Positions 33,802-42,620 of a stretch of DNA of 64,000 nucleotides are shown piece by piece; within the stretch, counting starts at the first letter, position 1; each line of letters opens with the position of its first letter. Both the position numbers and the translations under genes were made by a program. Source of the DNA: Arthrobacter sp. NicSoilC5 (GTDB taxonomy: Bacteria; Actinomycetota; Actinomycetes; Actinomycetales; Micrococcaceae). The stretch spans positions 4,092,001-4,156,000 of the forward strand of contig NZ_AP024660.1 in the NCBI RefSeq assembly GCF_019977395.1, written 5' to 3'. Below the pieces are notes generated by a model, which ran no database searches, had not been told where the DNA came from, and saw only the letters and a program-made list of their open reading frames with translations.

Positions 33802-34869
33802 CTACTTGGAGGAGTTGGCCTGGCGGGTGCTGCTGCGGACCACAAGGGTGGGCGCGATGGGGGTGCGGTCCACGTCCCGCCCTTCCATCGCACCAAGAAG
33901 CACTTCCATGCTCATGAGCGCCAAGGCGGTGAAGTCCTGCCGCACAGTGGTCAGGGGAGGCAGGAAGTAGTCTGAGCCTTCAATGTCGTCGAAACCGACC
34001 ACGCTCACATCCTCCGGCACCCGGATCCCATGTTCGGCGAAGGCGCGTATCAGCCCGAGAGCGGTGTGGTCGCTGGCGGCGAAGATCGCCTGGGGTACCT
34101 TTTGGTCTTTGACGAGCTGGAGTGCAGTCTCGTAAGCCCATCCGGGGCTCCAGTCGCCTTCGAGGCACAGCCCTGGTGTCAGCCCGGCGTCGCGCAGCGC
34201 GGCCTCCCACCCGCGTTTGCGCACCCGGCCGTCGAACCACTCCATGGAGCCGGCGAAGTGGGCGATGTCGGTGTGGCCCAGGTCGATCAGGTGCTGGGTG
34301 GCCAGCCGTGCCCCCAGTTCCTGGTTCTCCGAATAGGTGAAGACGTTTGGGGTCGATGATGCTCCCGCCGCAATCATCTCCACGGGAATTCGGCAGGAAG
34401 CGTTCCATACGGCTGCTGCCATGTCCACCACCGGGGCAATGACGATGATTCCGCCAACGCCGGTATCGTCCAGGGTGTCGAGGGCGGTCTGGACCGACTC
34501 CTCGTAAGGCCGTTCGACGCTGATGACGGTAGTGGCGTACCCCTTTTTGCGCGCAATGTTCTCGAGGGCCATGAGCGTCCCAACCGGGCCGAACCGCGGG
34601 GAGCCGTCCGACAATATGCCGATGGACGTGGACCGGCTGGTGACCAGCGCCGTGGCTGCCCGGTTCCTGCGGTACCCGATGTCCTTGATCACCTGGAGAA
34701 CCCGCTGCCGCGTTGCCGCACTCACGTCCGGCGCGTCATTGAGTACCCGCGAGACCGTGCCAAAGGAGACGCCTGCGATGCTGGCCACGTCATTGATGGT
34801 GGGCTTCCGGCGCCGTGAGGCACCGGGCAGTTCCTCGGTCGCCTTATGCGGAACAGTTATGCCGGCCAC
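33802..34869 (-). CDS. LacI family transcriptional regulator
   Basis: A 355-residue LacI/GalR protein. The helix-turn-helix (TINDVASIAGVSFGTVSRVL, residues 24-43) and hinge (IGYRRNRAATALVTSRS) are followed by a periplasmic-binding-protein-like effector domain ending VVRSSTR. Length is normal. The GTG at 34869 has AGGAGA just upstream. It is divergent from the sugar operon starting at 35090, and the gap contains three CGTAAACGTTTACG-type palindromes, the classic LacI-family operator form, so it very likely represses the operon and itself. The effector is presumably the transported sugar or an oxidised derivative. Confidence 0.95.
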   Translation of the reverse strand: MAGITVPHKATEELPGASRRRKPTINDVASIAGVSFGTVSRVLNDAPDVSAATRQRVLQVIKDIGYRRNRAATALVTSRSTSIGILSDGSPRFGPVGTLMALENIARKKGYATTVISVERPYEESVQTALDTLDDTGVGGIIVIAPVVDMAAAVWNASCRIPVEMIAAGASSTPNVFTYSENQELGARLATQHLIDLGHTDIAHFAGSMEWFDGRVRKRGWEAALRDAGLTPGLCLEGDWSPGWAYETALQLVKDQKVPQAIFAASDHTALGLIRAFAEHGIRVPEDVSVVGFDDIEGSDYFLPPLTTVRQDFTALALMSMEVLLGAMEGRDVDRTPIAPTLVVRSSTRQANSSK

Positions 34870-34987
34870 GCTTTCTCCTGTCTTGCACAGCGCGAACGGA
34901 ACCCCCTTGATCCCGTTTGGTTCCGTGCGTTTTGATCTTACGTCGGCCGGGATTTCCCCGTCCCCAAACCAGCTCTCAATGTGATGC

Positions 34988-35059
34988 TTGACACGTATCT
35001 CCGTAAACGTTTACGATGATGTCCGTAAACGTTTACGGTCATCTCGTAATCGTTTACGG
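34988..35059 (+). promoter_or_regulatory. Promoter with three phased LacI-type operators
   Basis: TTGACA at 34988-34993 pairs with TACGAT at 35012-35017 (18-base spacer). Three palindromes follow: CGTAAACGTTTACG at 35002-35015, CCGTAAACGTTTACGG at 35023-35038, and CGTAATCGTTTACG at 35045-35058, the last with one changed base. Their centres are 22 and 21 bases apart, close to two helical turns, so bound dimers would sit on the same face. The first covers the spacer and -10 box, which would block RNA polymerase. Confidence 0.85.
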
Positions 35060-35089
35060 AGAAGATATTTCGATGAAGAAAGGCGCGGG

Positions 35090-35572
35090 ATGACCAGCCG
35101 TATCGTGGACGAACTCGCGCTCGAACCGAACTCCGGGCCCCGGGACATCGACCAGAACCAGTGGGCAAATCTCGAAGCGTTCCTGAGGGACACCCCGGCC
35201 GGCGATCTGGCACTCGCAGTCCGCACCTTTGTCCCGGCCGGCTCCTCGGCGGTCATCGGAATCTTTGATGAAAATCGTCTCTGGGCAAGCCTGGTGGTCT
35301 CCGTCGACAACTCAGGCAAACCCGCATCAGTGTCCACCATTGAACGCCCGGCCGCGGAAGCGGACGGCGACATGGCGAAGGCGGCCAACGAGGCAGTGAA
35401 GTGGGTTCAAGCCCACCACGGTCCGTGCTCCATGGGCTTCTTCGTCGACAAAGTACATGCAGAGGCGCTGCTGAGAGCTTCAGACAAGGCCACTGCCATC
35501 CGCACAGCCTCGGCCTCCGGCGGGCTCGTCCTGTCCCCGGTCCCGCCGGCCCTGGCCATTGCCCTCGCCTGA
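35090..35572 (+). CDS. Unknown protein at the head of the sugar operon
   Basis: A 160-residue cytoplasmic protein with no membrane segment and no family I recognise. A segment VRTFVPAGSSAVIGIFDENRLWASLVVSVD looks like a small alpha/beta domain. The ATG at 35090 lies 31 bases after the third operator, so it is the first product of the regulated transcript. The ribosome site is weak (AAAGGCGCGGG). It precedes the binding-protein gene by 54 C-rich bases. Its position suggests a role in the sugar pathway. Confidence 0.7.
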   Translation: MTSRIVDELALEPNSGPRDIDQNQWANLEAFLRDTPAGDLALAVRTFVPAGSSAVIGIFDENRLWASLVVSVDNSGKPASVSTIERPAAEADGDMAKAANEAVKWVQAHHGPCSMGFFVDKVHAEALLRASDKATAIRTASASGGLVLSPVPPALAIALA

Positions 35573-35626
35573 ATCCCAGGCATCCACCCCCACCCTCCCC
35601 CCACCCACCCCAAGCACTGGAGAACA

Positions 35627-36787
35627 ATGATGATCCGCAGGCTTCCCTTTGTGGCCCTTGCCGCAGTCCTGTCCTTTTCCGTCGCGTCCTGCAGCAGTTC
35701 GACCACGGGCACGTCCAATGCGCCCGACGCCGGTGTGTCCAGCAAGGCCCAGCAGGCCCTTGACCAGATCAAGGGACAGGTCCTGAGCAAGGGGCCCAAC
35801 GGCGAGACGCCCTCCCCGGCGTCCGCGGCAGACCTCACTCCTGACGAGATTCAAAAGGTCAAGGCACTCAACGCCAAGGCAGCCATCGTGATGCACTACG
35901 GCGGCAACGACTGGGCCACCGCCCAGATCAACGGACTTAAATCCGAGTTCGAAAAGCTCGGTGTCAAGGTCATTGCCACCACTGATGCGAACTTCAAGCC
36001 GGACAAGCAGGTCTCGGACATCGAGACGGTCATGTCGCAGAACCCGAACATTATCGTCTCCATCCCCACGGATCCCGTGGCTACGGCCTCCGCCTACAAG
36101 AAAGCCGCAGCCGCCGGCACCAAGCTCGTCTTCATGGACAACATCCCCCAGGGACTGACGGCCGGCCAGGACTATGTCTCTGTTGTTTCCGCTGACAACT
36201 ACGGCAACGGCGTGGTCTCCGCCCATCAAATGGCCAAAGCCCTCGGCGGCAAGGGGAAGACCGGGGTCGTCTTCCACCAGGCCGATTTCTTCGTGACCAA
36301 GCAGCGCTACCAGGGATTCAAGGAAACGATTACCAAGGAATACCCGGATATCAAGATCGTCGAGGAAAAGGGAATTGCCGGGCCCGACTTCGCTGGTGAT
36401 GCCCAGGCTGCCGCGAACGCAATGCTCAGCAAGTACGCCGACCTGTCGGGAATCTGGGCGGTCTGGGATGTTCCTGCAGAAGGCGTCATGGCCGCAGCCA
36501 GGGCCGCGGGGCGGCCGGACCTGAAGATCGCCACGGAGGACCTCGGCAAGAATGTTGCGATTGCCCTGGCCAAAGACGAACTTGTCGTCGGCCTTGGAGC
36601 GCAGGTTCCGTTCGACCAGGGTGTCACGGAAGCACGGCTGGCCGCGGGGGCGCTCATCGGCAAGCAGGCGCCCGCCTATGTGGCTCTTAGTGCGCTCCCG
36701 GTTGACCACTCCAACGTCCTGGATGCCTGGAAGCAGGTCTACCACGAGGACGCCCCGAAGGACATCCAGGACTCCTACAAGAAGTAG
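35627..36787 (+). CDS. Sugar ABC transporter substrate-binding lipoprotein
   Basis: A 386-residue periplasmic-binding protein of the ribose/galactose type (Peripla_BP_4). The lipobox VASC places the lipidated Cys at residue 22, after a basic start and hydrophobic stretch, so it is anchored on the outer face of the membrane. Features include ANFKPDKQVSDIETVMSQNP and IIVSIPTDP, then VMAAARAAGRPDLKIATEDLG near the C-terminal lobe. It begins the ABC set: ATPase 54 bases downstream after a strong hairpin, then permease. The sugar is inferred from the catabolic genes that follow. Confidence 0.93.
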   Translation: MMIRRLPFVALAAVLSFSVASCSSSTTGTSNAPDAGVSSKAQQALDQIKGQVLSKGPNGETPSPASAADLTPDEIQKVKALNAKAAIVMHYGGNDWATAQINGLKSEFEKLGVKVIATTDANFKPDKQVSDIETVMSQNPNIIVSIPTDPVATASAYKKAAAAGTKLVFMDNIPQGLTAGQDYVSVVSADNYGNGVVSAHQMAKALGGKGKTGVVFHQADFFVTKQRYQGFKETITKEYPDIKIVEEKGIAGPDFAGDAQAAANAMLSKYADLSGIWAVWDVPAEGVMAAARAAGRPDLKIATEDLGKNVAIALAKDELVVGLGAQVPFDQGVTEARLAAGALIGKQAPAYVALSALPVDHSNVLDAWKQVYHEDAPKDIQDSYKK

Positions 36788-36797
36788 CCAAAAACCG

Positions 36798-36826
36798 GCG
36801 GTGCGGGGGTCCCGTCCCCGCACCGC
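36798..36826 (+). other. Intercistronic hairpin between binding protein and ATPase genes
   Basis: GCGGTGCGGGG (36798-36808) pairs perfectly with CCCCGCACCGC (36816-36826) around a 7-base loop, 11 bases after the binding-protein stop. There is no T run. Such hairpins protect the upstream message from 3' decay or partly stop transcription, giving more binding protein than ATPase and permease. Confidence 0.75.
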
Positions 36827-36841
36827 GCCGAAAGGGCAACG

Positions 36842-38350
36842 ATGAATACCGCAGACAATGTCGTCGAGATGCGCTCGATTTCCAAGAGCTTCAACGGCGT
36901 TCCCGTATTGAAGGATGTCAGTTTCGACGTCCGCAAGGGTGAAGTCCATGCGCTCGCAGGAGGAAACGGCGCAGGGAAGTCCACGCTCATGAAGATCCTT
37001 CAGGGGGTCTACCAAGCGGACGCCGGCGAGATCCTTATCGGAGGCAAGCCCACCGCCATCAACTCGATCCAGGACGCAAAGGCCGCCGGGATCGGCATGG
37101 TCTTCCAGGAGTTCAGCCTCGTACCGAGCCTGACCGTTGCGCAGAACATTTTCCTCGCCGCCGAACCGCTCGGCACCGGCGGCCTCATCGACGACCGTGC
37201 CTCGGTGCGCCGGGCCCGGGAAGTCTTCAGTGAGATGGAGGTCGACGTCGACCCGCGCGCCGGAGTCGCGCGGCTCGGCACTGCATACTGGCAGTTGACC
37301 GAGATCGCCAAGGCACTCGCGCAGAATGCCCAGGTGCTCATCATGGATGAGCCCACGGCCAGCCTTGCCCGGCATGAGTCCGAAGCGCTCTTCGAACTGA
37401 TTGACCGCCTTAAACAGCGCGGCATCTCCATCATCTACATATCCCACCGCATGGATGAGGTGTACAGGCTCGCGGACCGGATCACCATCCTCCGCGACGG
37501 CCACCACCTCCTCACCGCGCCACTGACGGACGTCACTCCCGAACAGATCGTGGAAGGCATTGTTGGCAAGAAGATCGAGGGCCAGCTTTCCTATCGTGCG
37601 CGTGATCATGTGGCCCACGAGGGGGCGCCGCTTCTGGAAGTCCGCGGGCTTAACGCGGGGCAGCGGGTGAGGGATGTTTCGTTCACGGTCCGGCCTGGCG
37701 AAATCCTCGGCCTGGCAGGGCTGATGGGCAGCGGACGAACCGAGCTCGCCCGTGCTCTCTTTGGCATTGACAAGTTGGACAGCGGTGAAGTCCTCCTGCG
37801 GGGCAAAAGGGTCAACCTTAGCTCGCCGCAACAGGCCATCAACGCGGGAGTTGCCCTCATCCCGGAGGACCGCAGGGCCCAAGGCCTCGTCTTGGAGCAC
37901 TCCGTCCAGGACAACCTGCTGCTTCCCCTCCTCGGCCAGATCCAGCGTGGACCCTTTCTGGACGGCGGAAAGGGTAAGGAATTGTCCGCATCACTGATCA
38001 AAAGGTTCGCAGTGAAGGTGGCCCATCCCCACCGCCCGGTGCGGCTTCTCTCGGGCGGAAACCAACAAAAAGTGGTTATCGCCAAGTGGCTGGGCACCGA
38101 TCCGGACATCCTGATCCTTGACGAGCCAACGGCTGGCGTCGACATCGGCACGAAAAGCGAAATTCTCGACATGATCCGGGAGCTTGCCAGTGCCGGCAAG
38201 GCCGTCATCGTTATCTCCTCTGAGTACCCCGAACTACTCGCGGTCAGTGACCGCGTCCTCGTCCTCAAGGACGGCTCCATCATCCGTGACATCCCCCGCA
38301 GCGAGATCGCTGACGAGGAATATCTCCAACTTGCAGTCCAGGGAGTCTGA
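36842..38350 (+). CDS. Sugar ABC transporter ATPase, two-domain (RbsA/MglA type)
   Basis: A 502-residue duplicated ABC ATPase. The first half has a full Walker A GGNGAGKST (40-48), MVFQEFSL, and DEPTASL with ISHRMDE. The second half has a degenerate P-loop (LMGSGRTELARAL, about 295) but a good signature LSGGNQQKVVIAKWL and DEPTAGVDIGTKSE. This asymmetry is normal for sugar importers of the ribose/galactose class. It powers uptake with the lipoprotein before and the permease after. The stop is two bases from the permease start. Confidence 0.95.
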   Translation: MNTADNVVEMRSISKSFNGVPVLKDVSFDVRKGEVHALAGGNGAGKSTLMKILQGVYQADAGEILIGGKPTAINSIQDAKAAGIGMVFQEFSLVPSLTVAQNIFLAAEPLGTGGLIDDRASVRRAREVFSEMEVDVDPRAGVARLGTAYWQLTEIAKALAQNAQVLIMDEPTASLARHESEALFELIDRLKQRGISIIYISHRMDEVYRLADRITILRDGHHLLTAPLTDVTPEQIVEGIVGKKIEGQLSYRARDHVAHEGAPLLEVRGLNAGQRVRDVSFTVRPGEILGLAGLMGSGRTELARALFGIDKLDSGEVLLRGKRVNLSSPQQAINAGVALIPEDRRAQGLVLEHSVQDNLLLPLLGQIQRGPFLDGGKGKELSASLIKRFAVKVAHPHRPVRLLSGGNQQKVVIAKWLGTDPDILILDEPTAGVDIGTKSEILDMIRELASAGKAVIVISSEYPELLAVSDRVLVLKDGSIIRDIPRSEIADEEYLQLAVQGV

Positions 38351-38352
38351 AA

Positions 38353-39339
38353 GTGAGCAACGCAAAAACCATCGCGCCCCGGGACACCGCGGCCCCCCGA
38401 AATTTCGGCACCATCCTCAAGGAACTCGACTGGCGGCGCTACGTCATCTACATCGGCTTCGTCGTTGTTTTCCTCTTCTTCGCCGTTCTGCTCCGCGACC
38501 AGGGCTTCCTGTCGCCCAACAACCTGCTGAACATCTTCCGGCAGACGGCCACCATCACCGTCATCGCCGTCGGAATGACCTACGTGATCGCCTGCGCAGA
38601 GATTGACCTCAGCGTTGGATCCGTGGCCGGCCTCTCCAGCGTGTGCACCGCGATGGCGCTCTCCCAGTGGGGCCTGGTCCCCGGCATCCTCGCCGGCCTC
38701 GCCGTCGGGCTCGTCGTCGGATCGGTCAACGGTGCCCTGGTCAGCCTCCTTGGCATCCCATCCTTCCTGGTGACACTAGGCATGCTGGGAATCGCCGTCG
38801 GCGTTGCCCAGTGGATCACGGCGTCCGCGCCCCAGCCCATCCTGAACGACACGTTCAACACGCTGTTTGGATCCGGCAACTTCGGTCCTGTTCCGGGCCT
38901 GGTGGTCTGGAGCGCCATCTTCGTGGCCATCGGCGCCGTCGTGCTGAACCGCACCAGGTTTGGCCGCCAGGTCCTGGCCACAGGTGGCAACCGCAACGCC
39001 GCTGAGTTCACCGGCATCAATACCAAGCGCATTAAGTTCCAGGTGCTCCTCATCTCGGGCATGGTGGCAAGCGTCGCCGGCATGCTCTACGCCGGCCGGC
39101 TGCAGTCCGGACGGTTCCAGTGGGGATCGGGAGACGAACTCTCCGCCATCGCCGCCGTCATCCTGGGTGGAACCAGCCTCTTCGGCGGGTTCGGCTCCAT
39201 CATCGGCACCCTCTTCGGCGCCCTGTTGATCGGCCTGATCAACAACGGGCTGATCCTCGCAGGGCTCGACAGCAGCCAGCAGCAGGTGGTCCGCGGCGCG
39301 ATCATCATCCTGGCCGTCGCCCTCGCCCGAAAGAAGTAG
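38353..39339 (+). CDS. Sugar ABC transporter permease (RbsC type)
   Basis: A 328-residue membrane protein with about ten hydrophobic helices. The stretches GMTYVIACAEIDLSVGSVAG and GALVSLLGIPSFLVTLGML are the conserved cores of branched-chain/ribose type permeases (BPD_transp_2), and the GGTSLFGGFGSIIGTLFGALL coupling region is present. It starts with GTG two bases after the ATPase. A homodimer would form the channel. The next gene begins five bases after its stop. Confidence 0.94.
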   Translation: MSNAKTIAPRDTAAPRNFGTILKELDWRRYVIYIGFVVVFLFFAVLLRDQGFLSPNNLLNIFRQTATITVIAVGMTYVIACAEIDLSVGSVAGLSSVCTAMALSQWGLVPGILAGLAVGLVVGSVNGALVSLLGIPSFLVTLGMLGIAVGVAQWITASAPQPILNDTFNTLFGSGNFGPVPGLVVWSAIFVAIGAVVLNRTRFGRQVLATGGNRNAAEFTGINTKRIKFQVLLISGMVASVAGMLYAGRLQSGRFQWGSGDELSAIAAVILGGTSLFGGFGSIIGTLFGALLIGLINNGLILAGLDSSQQQVVRGAIIILAVALARKK

Positions 39340-39344
39340 CACCC

Positions 39345-40499
39345 GTGACCTTCCAACTACGCGCCGGAATTATCGGAACAGGATTCATGGGTTCTGTCCA
39401 CGCCCATGCGGTACGCGCGGCAGGCGCTGAAGTCATCGCAGTCGCCGGCAGCAGCAAGGCGTCTGCCGAAGCCGCAGCCCCCGCGCTCGGCGCCCGCACC
39501 GCAGCCGAGTCCCCTGAAGCACTGATCGCACGGGCTGACGTGGATGTCATCCACATCTGCACCCCGAATGCCACCCACGCCGACCTCGCCCGCAAAGCCA
39601 TTGCGGCAGGAAAAGCAGTCATCTGCGAAAAGCCACTGGCGACGAGCGTTGAGGATGCCCGGGAATTGACAGCCCTCGCGGACCAAGCGGGAGTCGTTAC
39701 CGGAGTGCCCTTCGTCTACCGGTTCTATCCGGCCGTCCGCGAAGCCCGGGACCGTATCCTCCGCGGCGACGCCGGCCGCCTCTGGATGCTGCACGGTTCC
39801 TACCTGCAGGATTGGCTGGTTGGCGCGGAAGCCACGAACTGGCGGGTCGATTCAAAGCTCGGGGGAGCCTCCAGGGCGTTCGGTGACATCGGCGTGCACT
39901 GGTGCGACCTGATGGAGTTCACCACCGGGCACAGAATCACCAGGCTTGTGGCGAAGACCAGCCGGGCATACGACGAACGGGAAACCGGCGGCCAGCTGTC
40001 CTCCGTAGCTACCGAGGACGGCGCCACGCTCCTGTTCGAGACGGACAAGGGCGCCACCGGATCCCTGGTGGTCAGCCAAGTCAGTCCCGGCAGGAAAAAC
40101 CGCCTCTGGTTCTCCTTTGACGGAACCGAAGCGTCATTCAGCTTTAACCAGGAGCGGCCGGACACCCTGCACGTCGGCCGCATTGACTCAAGTTCCGAAG
40201 TCCCGGTCGGCCCGCAAACGCTGACAACCCCGGGCGGCCGGCGGTACGCCAAACTCCCACCGGGGCACCCCCAGGGATACCAGGACAGCTTCAACTCATT
40301 CGTCGCCGACGTATACGCAGCTATCCAGGGGCACACACCTGAAGGCCTGCCCACGTTCCGGGACGGACTACGGGCAGCCCTCATTACCGATGCAGTGGTC
40401 ACCTCCGCTGCACAACGGTCATGGGTTGATGTTCCCGGCACTGAGGCCCCACTCGAATTACTCAAGTCTTCCTCCACAGTTGAAAGGCAGAAGCAATGA
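39345..40499 (+). CDS. Gfo/Idh/MocA family oxidoreductase
   Basis: A 384-residue sugar oxidoreductase: Rossmann loop IIGTGFMG (9-16), VICEKPLA with the likely catalytic Lys96, and DIGVHWCDL with Asp181 and His185. It oxidises or reduces a sugar hydroxyl with NAD(H)/NADP(H). In levoglucosan-type operons a second Gfo/Idh protein handles the 3-keto intermediate or reduces 3-keto-glucose; this gene could be that member (LgdB1- or LgdC-like). The start is the GTG at 39345, five bases after the permease. The stop overlaps the next ATG. Confidence 0.92.
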   Translation: MTFQLRAGIIGTGFMGSVHAHAVRAAGAEVIAVAGSSKASAEAAAPALGARTAAESPEALIARADVDVIHICTPNATHADLARKAIAAGKAVICEKPLATSVEDARELTALADQAGVVTGVPFVYRFYPAVREARDRILRGDAGRLWMLHGSYLQDWLVGAEATNWRVDSKLGGASRAFGDIGVHWCDLMEFTTGHRITRLVAKTSRAYDERETGGQLSSVATEDGATLLFETDKGATGSLVVSQVSPGRKNRLWFSFDGTEASFSFNQERPDTLHVGRIDSSSEVPVGPQTLTTPGGRRYAKLPPGHPQGYQDSFNSFVADVYAAIQGHTPEGLPTFRDGLRAALITDAVVTSAAQRSWVDVPGTEAPLELLKSSSTVERQKQ

Positions 40500-41317
40500 A
40501 ACTCGGTTACTGTTCCATCACCTGGGGCGGCGTCGTCGGCCACCCGCAAGGTGTGACCAGCGTGAAGGACCTCTTCTATCTGACCCACGGGTCTATGCGG
40601 CAAGCAGTCCAGGACATCGCATCCGTCGGCTACCAGGGTGTTGAAATGTTTGACGGCAACCTCGCGGACTATGCAGACAAGCCCGAAGAACTCAAGGAAA
40701 TCCTGGCTACCGCCGGAGTCGAACTCACAAGCGTCTACACCGGCGCGAACTTCATCTACGCCGACATACTCCCGGACGAAATGCACCGCATTCACCGCGC
40801 CGCCGAACTGGCCGCAAGCTTCGGAGCGGAACGGCTCGTGGTGGGTGGCGGGGCACGGCGCGCCGCCGGAACCACTGACCAGGACTACCAACGGCTCGGT
40901 GAGGCGCTGGACAGCGTCACGGACATCGCGGAAGGCTTCGGGTTGTCGGCAAGCTACCATCCGCACCTGAGCACCATCGTCGAAAGCCCGGCGGAACTGG
41001 ACAGGCTCATGCCTCTCACCCGGATCGGTTTTTGCCCGGACACCGCCCACCTCGCGGCCGGCGGTGCCGACCCGGCCGCGGTCATCCGGAAGTACGCCGG
41101 CAGGATCCAGCACGTCCACCTGAAGGACTTCCAGAAGGACCCCTTCAATTTCCTGCCCCTGGGACAGGGCGAGCTCGACTTCCCGGACATCATCGCCGCG
41201 ATCCGGGAAAGCGGATATGACAGCTGGCTCATGGTCGAACTCGACAACTACGACGGTGACCCCCGCGAAGCCGCAGCCCTCAGCAAGAAGTACCTGGAAA
41301 AGCTCCTCTCTAACTAA
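40496..41317 (+). CDS. Sugar phosphate isomerase/epimerase-like TIM barrel
   Basis: A 273-residue AP-endonuclease-2-like TIM barrel (IolE/xylose-isomerase-like). Metal-ligand type residues are visible in GLSASYHPHLSTIVES, IGFCPDTAHLAAGG, IQHVHLKDF and SWLMVELDNYDGD. Such proteins isomerise, epimerise or hydrate/dehydrate keto-sugars. Placed between two Gfo/Idh enzymes, it would fit the hydratase or isomerase step on a 3-keto sugar (LgdB2-like). It overlaps the previous gene by four bases and is followed by a weak hairpin. Confidence 0.9.
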   Translation: MKLGYCSITWGGVVGHPQGVTSVKDLFYLTHGSMRQAVQDIASVGYQGVEMFDGNLADYADKPEELKEILATAGVELTSVYTGANFIYADILPDEMHRIHRAAELAASFGAERLVVGGGARRAAGTTDQDYQRLGEALDSVTDIAEGFGLSASYHPHLSTIVESPAELDRLMPLTRIGFCPDTAHLAAGGADPAAVIRKYAGRIQHVHLKDFQKDPFNFLPLGQGELDFPDIIAAIRESGYDSWLMVELDNYDGDPREAAALSKKYLEKLLSN

Positions 41318-41327
41318 TTAGTCAACC

Positions 41328-41359
41328 GCAGGGACTGCCACCAACGGCAACTGCCCTGC
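41328..41359 (+). other. Weak intercistronic hairpin
   Basis: GCAGGG (41328-41333) pairs with CCCTGC (41354-41359), and inside it TGCC (41336-41339) pairs with GGCA (41346-41349), with an unequal internal loop. It lies between the TIM-barrel gene and the dehydrogenase gene. It may stabilise the message; no T run follows. Confidence 0.4.
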
Positions 41360-41382
41360 CTTCCGGAAGGAACAAGATTCAT

Positions 41383-42555
41383 ATGCAGAACCTCAACGTC
41401 GGCCTCATCGGAGGCGGCTTCATGGGCAAGGCCCACTCACTGGCTTACGCCGCCATGCCTATGTTTTTCTGGCCCGCACCAGCACTCCCAGTCCGCAAGG
41501 TCATCGCCGAAGCCAACCCGGATCTCGCCGCCGAGGCGGCCCGCCGCTTCGGGTTCGAGAACTCCACCGCGGACTGGCGCAGCATCATCGACGATCCAGA
41601 TATCCACGTTGTAGACATCGCCACGCCCAACCATCTCCACGCCGAAATCGCCATCGCCGCCGCCGAAGCAGGCAAGCACATCATCTGCGAAAAGCCGCTG
41701 GCCCGCACCGGCGAAGAATCCAAGGCCATGTACGACGCGGTTAAAGACAAGAACCTCGTCCACATGGTGGCGTTCAACTACCGGCGGACCCCTGCCGTGG
41801 CACTGGCAAAGAAATACATCGAGGAAGGGGCAATCGGACAAATCCTCAACTTCCGTGGCACCTACCTGCAGGACTGGAGCGCCGACCCCAACTCGCCGCT
41901 GTCCTGGCGCTTCCAGAAATCCATCGCAGGTTCCGGTGCGCTCGGCGACATCGCGACGCACGTCATCGACATGGCCCGCTATCTTGTCGGCGAGTTCAGC
42001 GCCGTCAATGCCCTCATGTCCACCTGGATCCCCGAGCGGCCGCTCCAAACCGGAGGTGCTGACGCGCTCGGCACGGTACGGGGCGGAGAAGGCCCCCGGG
42101 GTCAGGTTGACGTGGACGACGAAGTCATGACCATGATCCGCTTTGCCAACGGTGCCGTGGGTTCCGTGGAAGCAACACGCAACGCCCACGGAAGGAACAA
42201 CTTCATCACCTTCGAAATCCACGGAACCGAAGGAAGCATTGTGTTCAACTACGAGCGGCGCGACGAACTGCAGGTCTGCTTCGCTTCGGACCCCGGTGAC
42301 CGCCGGGGATTCCGAACCGTTTACACCGGGCCCGCGCACCCCTACGGAGACGCACTCTGGCCTATCCCTGCCCTCGGCATCGGATACGGCGAAACAAAGA
42401 TCATCGAGGCCTACGACTTCTTCAAGGCCATCGCAGAAGGCGGCAGCGTAAGCCCTAACTTCGCAGACGGCTACCAGGTGGCCCTCATCGACGACGCAAT
42501 CGTCGAGTCGGCTGCAAAAGAATCCTGGGTCGACGTTCCGCAAATCAACGCATGA
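41383..42555 (+). CDS. Levoglucosan dehydrogenase-like Gfo/Idh oxidoreductase
   Basis: A 390-residue Gfo/Idh/MocA enzyme: dinucleotide loop LIGGGFMGKAH (8-18), IICEKPLA with Lys104, and GDIATHVIDM with Asp189 and His193. Length, the N-terminal block SLAYAAMPMFFWPAPALPVR and the Lys/Asp/His set match what I recall of the NAD-dependent levoglucosan dehydrogenase of Pseudarthrobacter, which oxidises levoglucosan at C3. The setting (LacI regulator, sugar ABC importer, second Gfo/Idh, keto-sugar TIM barrel) supports this. From memory I cannot exclude a related 1,6-anhydro-sugar or inositol-like substrate. GGAAGGAA precedes the ATG. Confidence 0.88.
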   Translation: MQNLNVGLIGGGFMGKAHSLAYAAMPMFFWPAPALPVRKVIAEANPDLAAEAARRFGFENSTADWRSIIDDPDIHVVDIATPNHLHAEIAIAAAEAGKHIICEKPLARTGEESKAMYDAVKDKNLVHMVAFNYRRTPAVALAKKYIEEGAIGQILNFRGTYLQDWSADPNSPLSWRFQKSIAGSGALGDIATHVIDMARYLVGEFSAVNALMSTWIPERPLQTGGADALGTVRGGEGPRGQVDVDDEVMTMIRFANGAVGSVEATRNAHGRNNFITFEIHGTEGSIVFNYERRDELQVCFASDPGDRRGFRTVYTGPAHPYGDALWPIPALGIGYGETKIIEAYDFFKAIAEGGSVSPNFADGYQVALIDDAIVESAAKESWVDVPQINA

Positions 42556-42620
42556 CCCACAGGGAGGGGCGGCGACCAATCCGCCCCTCCCGCAGGCCCA
42601 GGAGCACCCGAGGACGAAAA

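Noticed and set aside
35480..37900. 806-residue open frame on the minus strand
   Set aside because: It is the antisense shadow of the binding-protein and ATPase genes, which have full motifs; high GC at third positions produces such frames.
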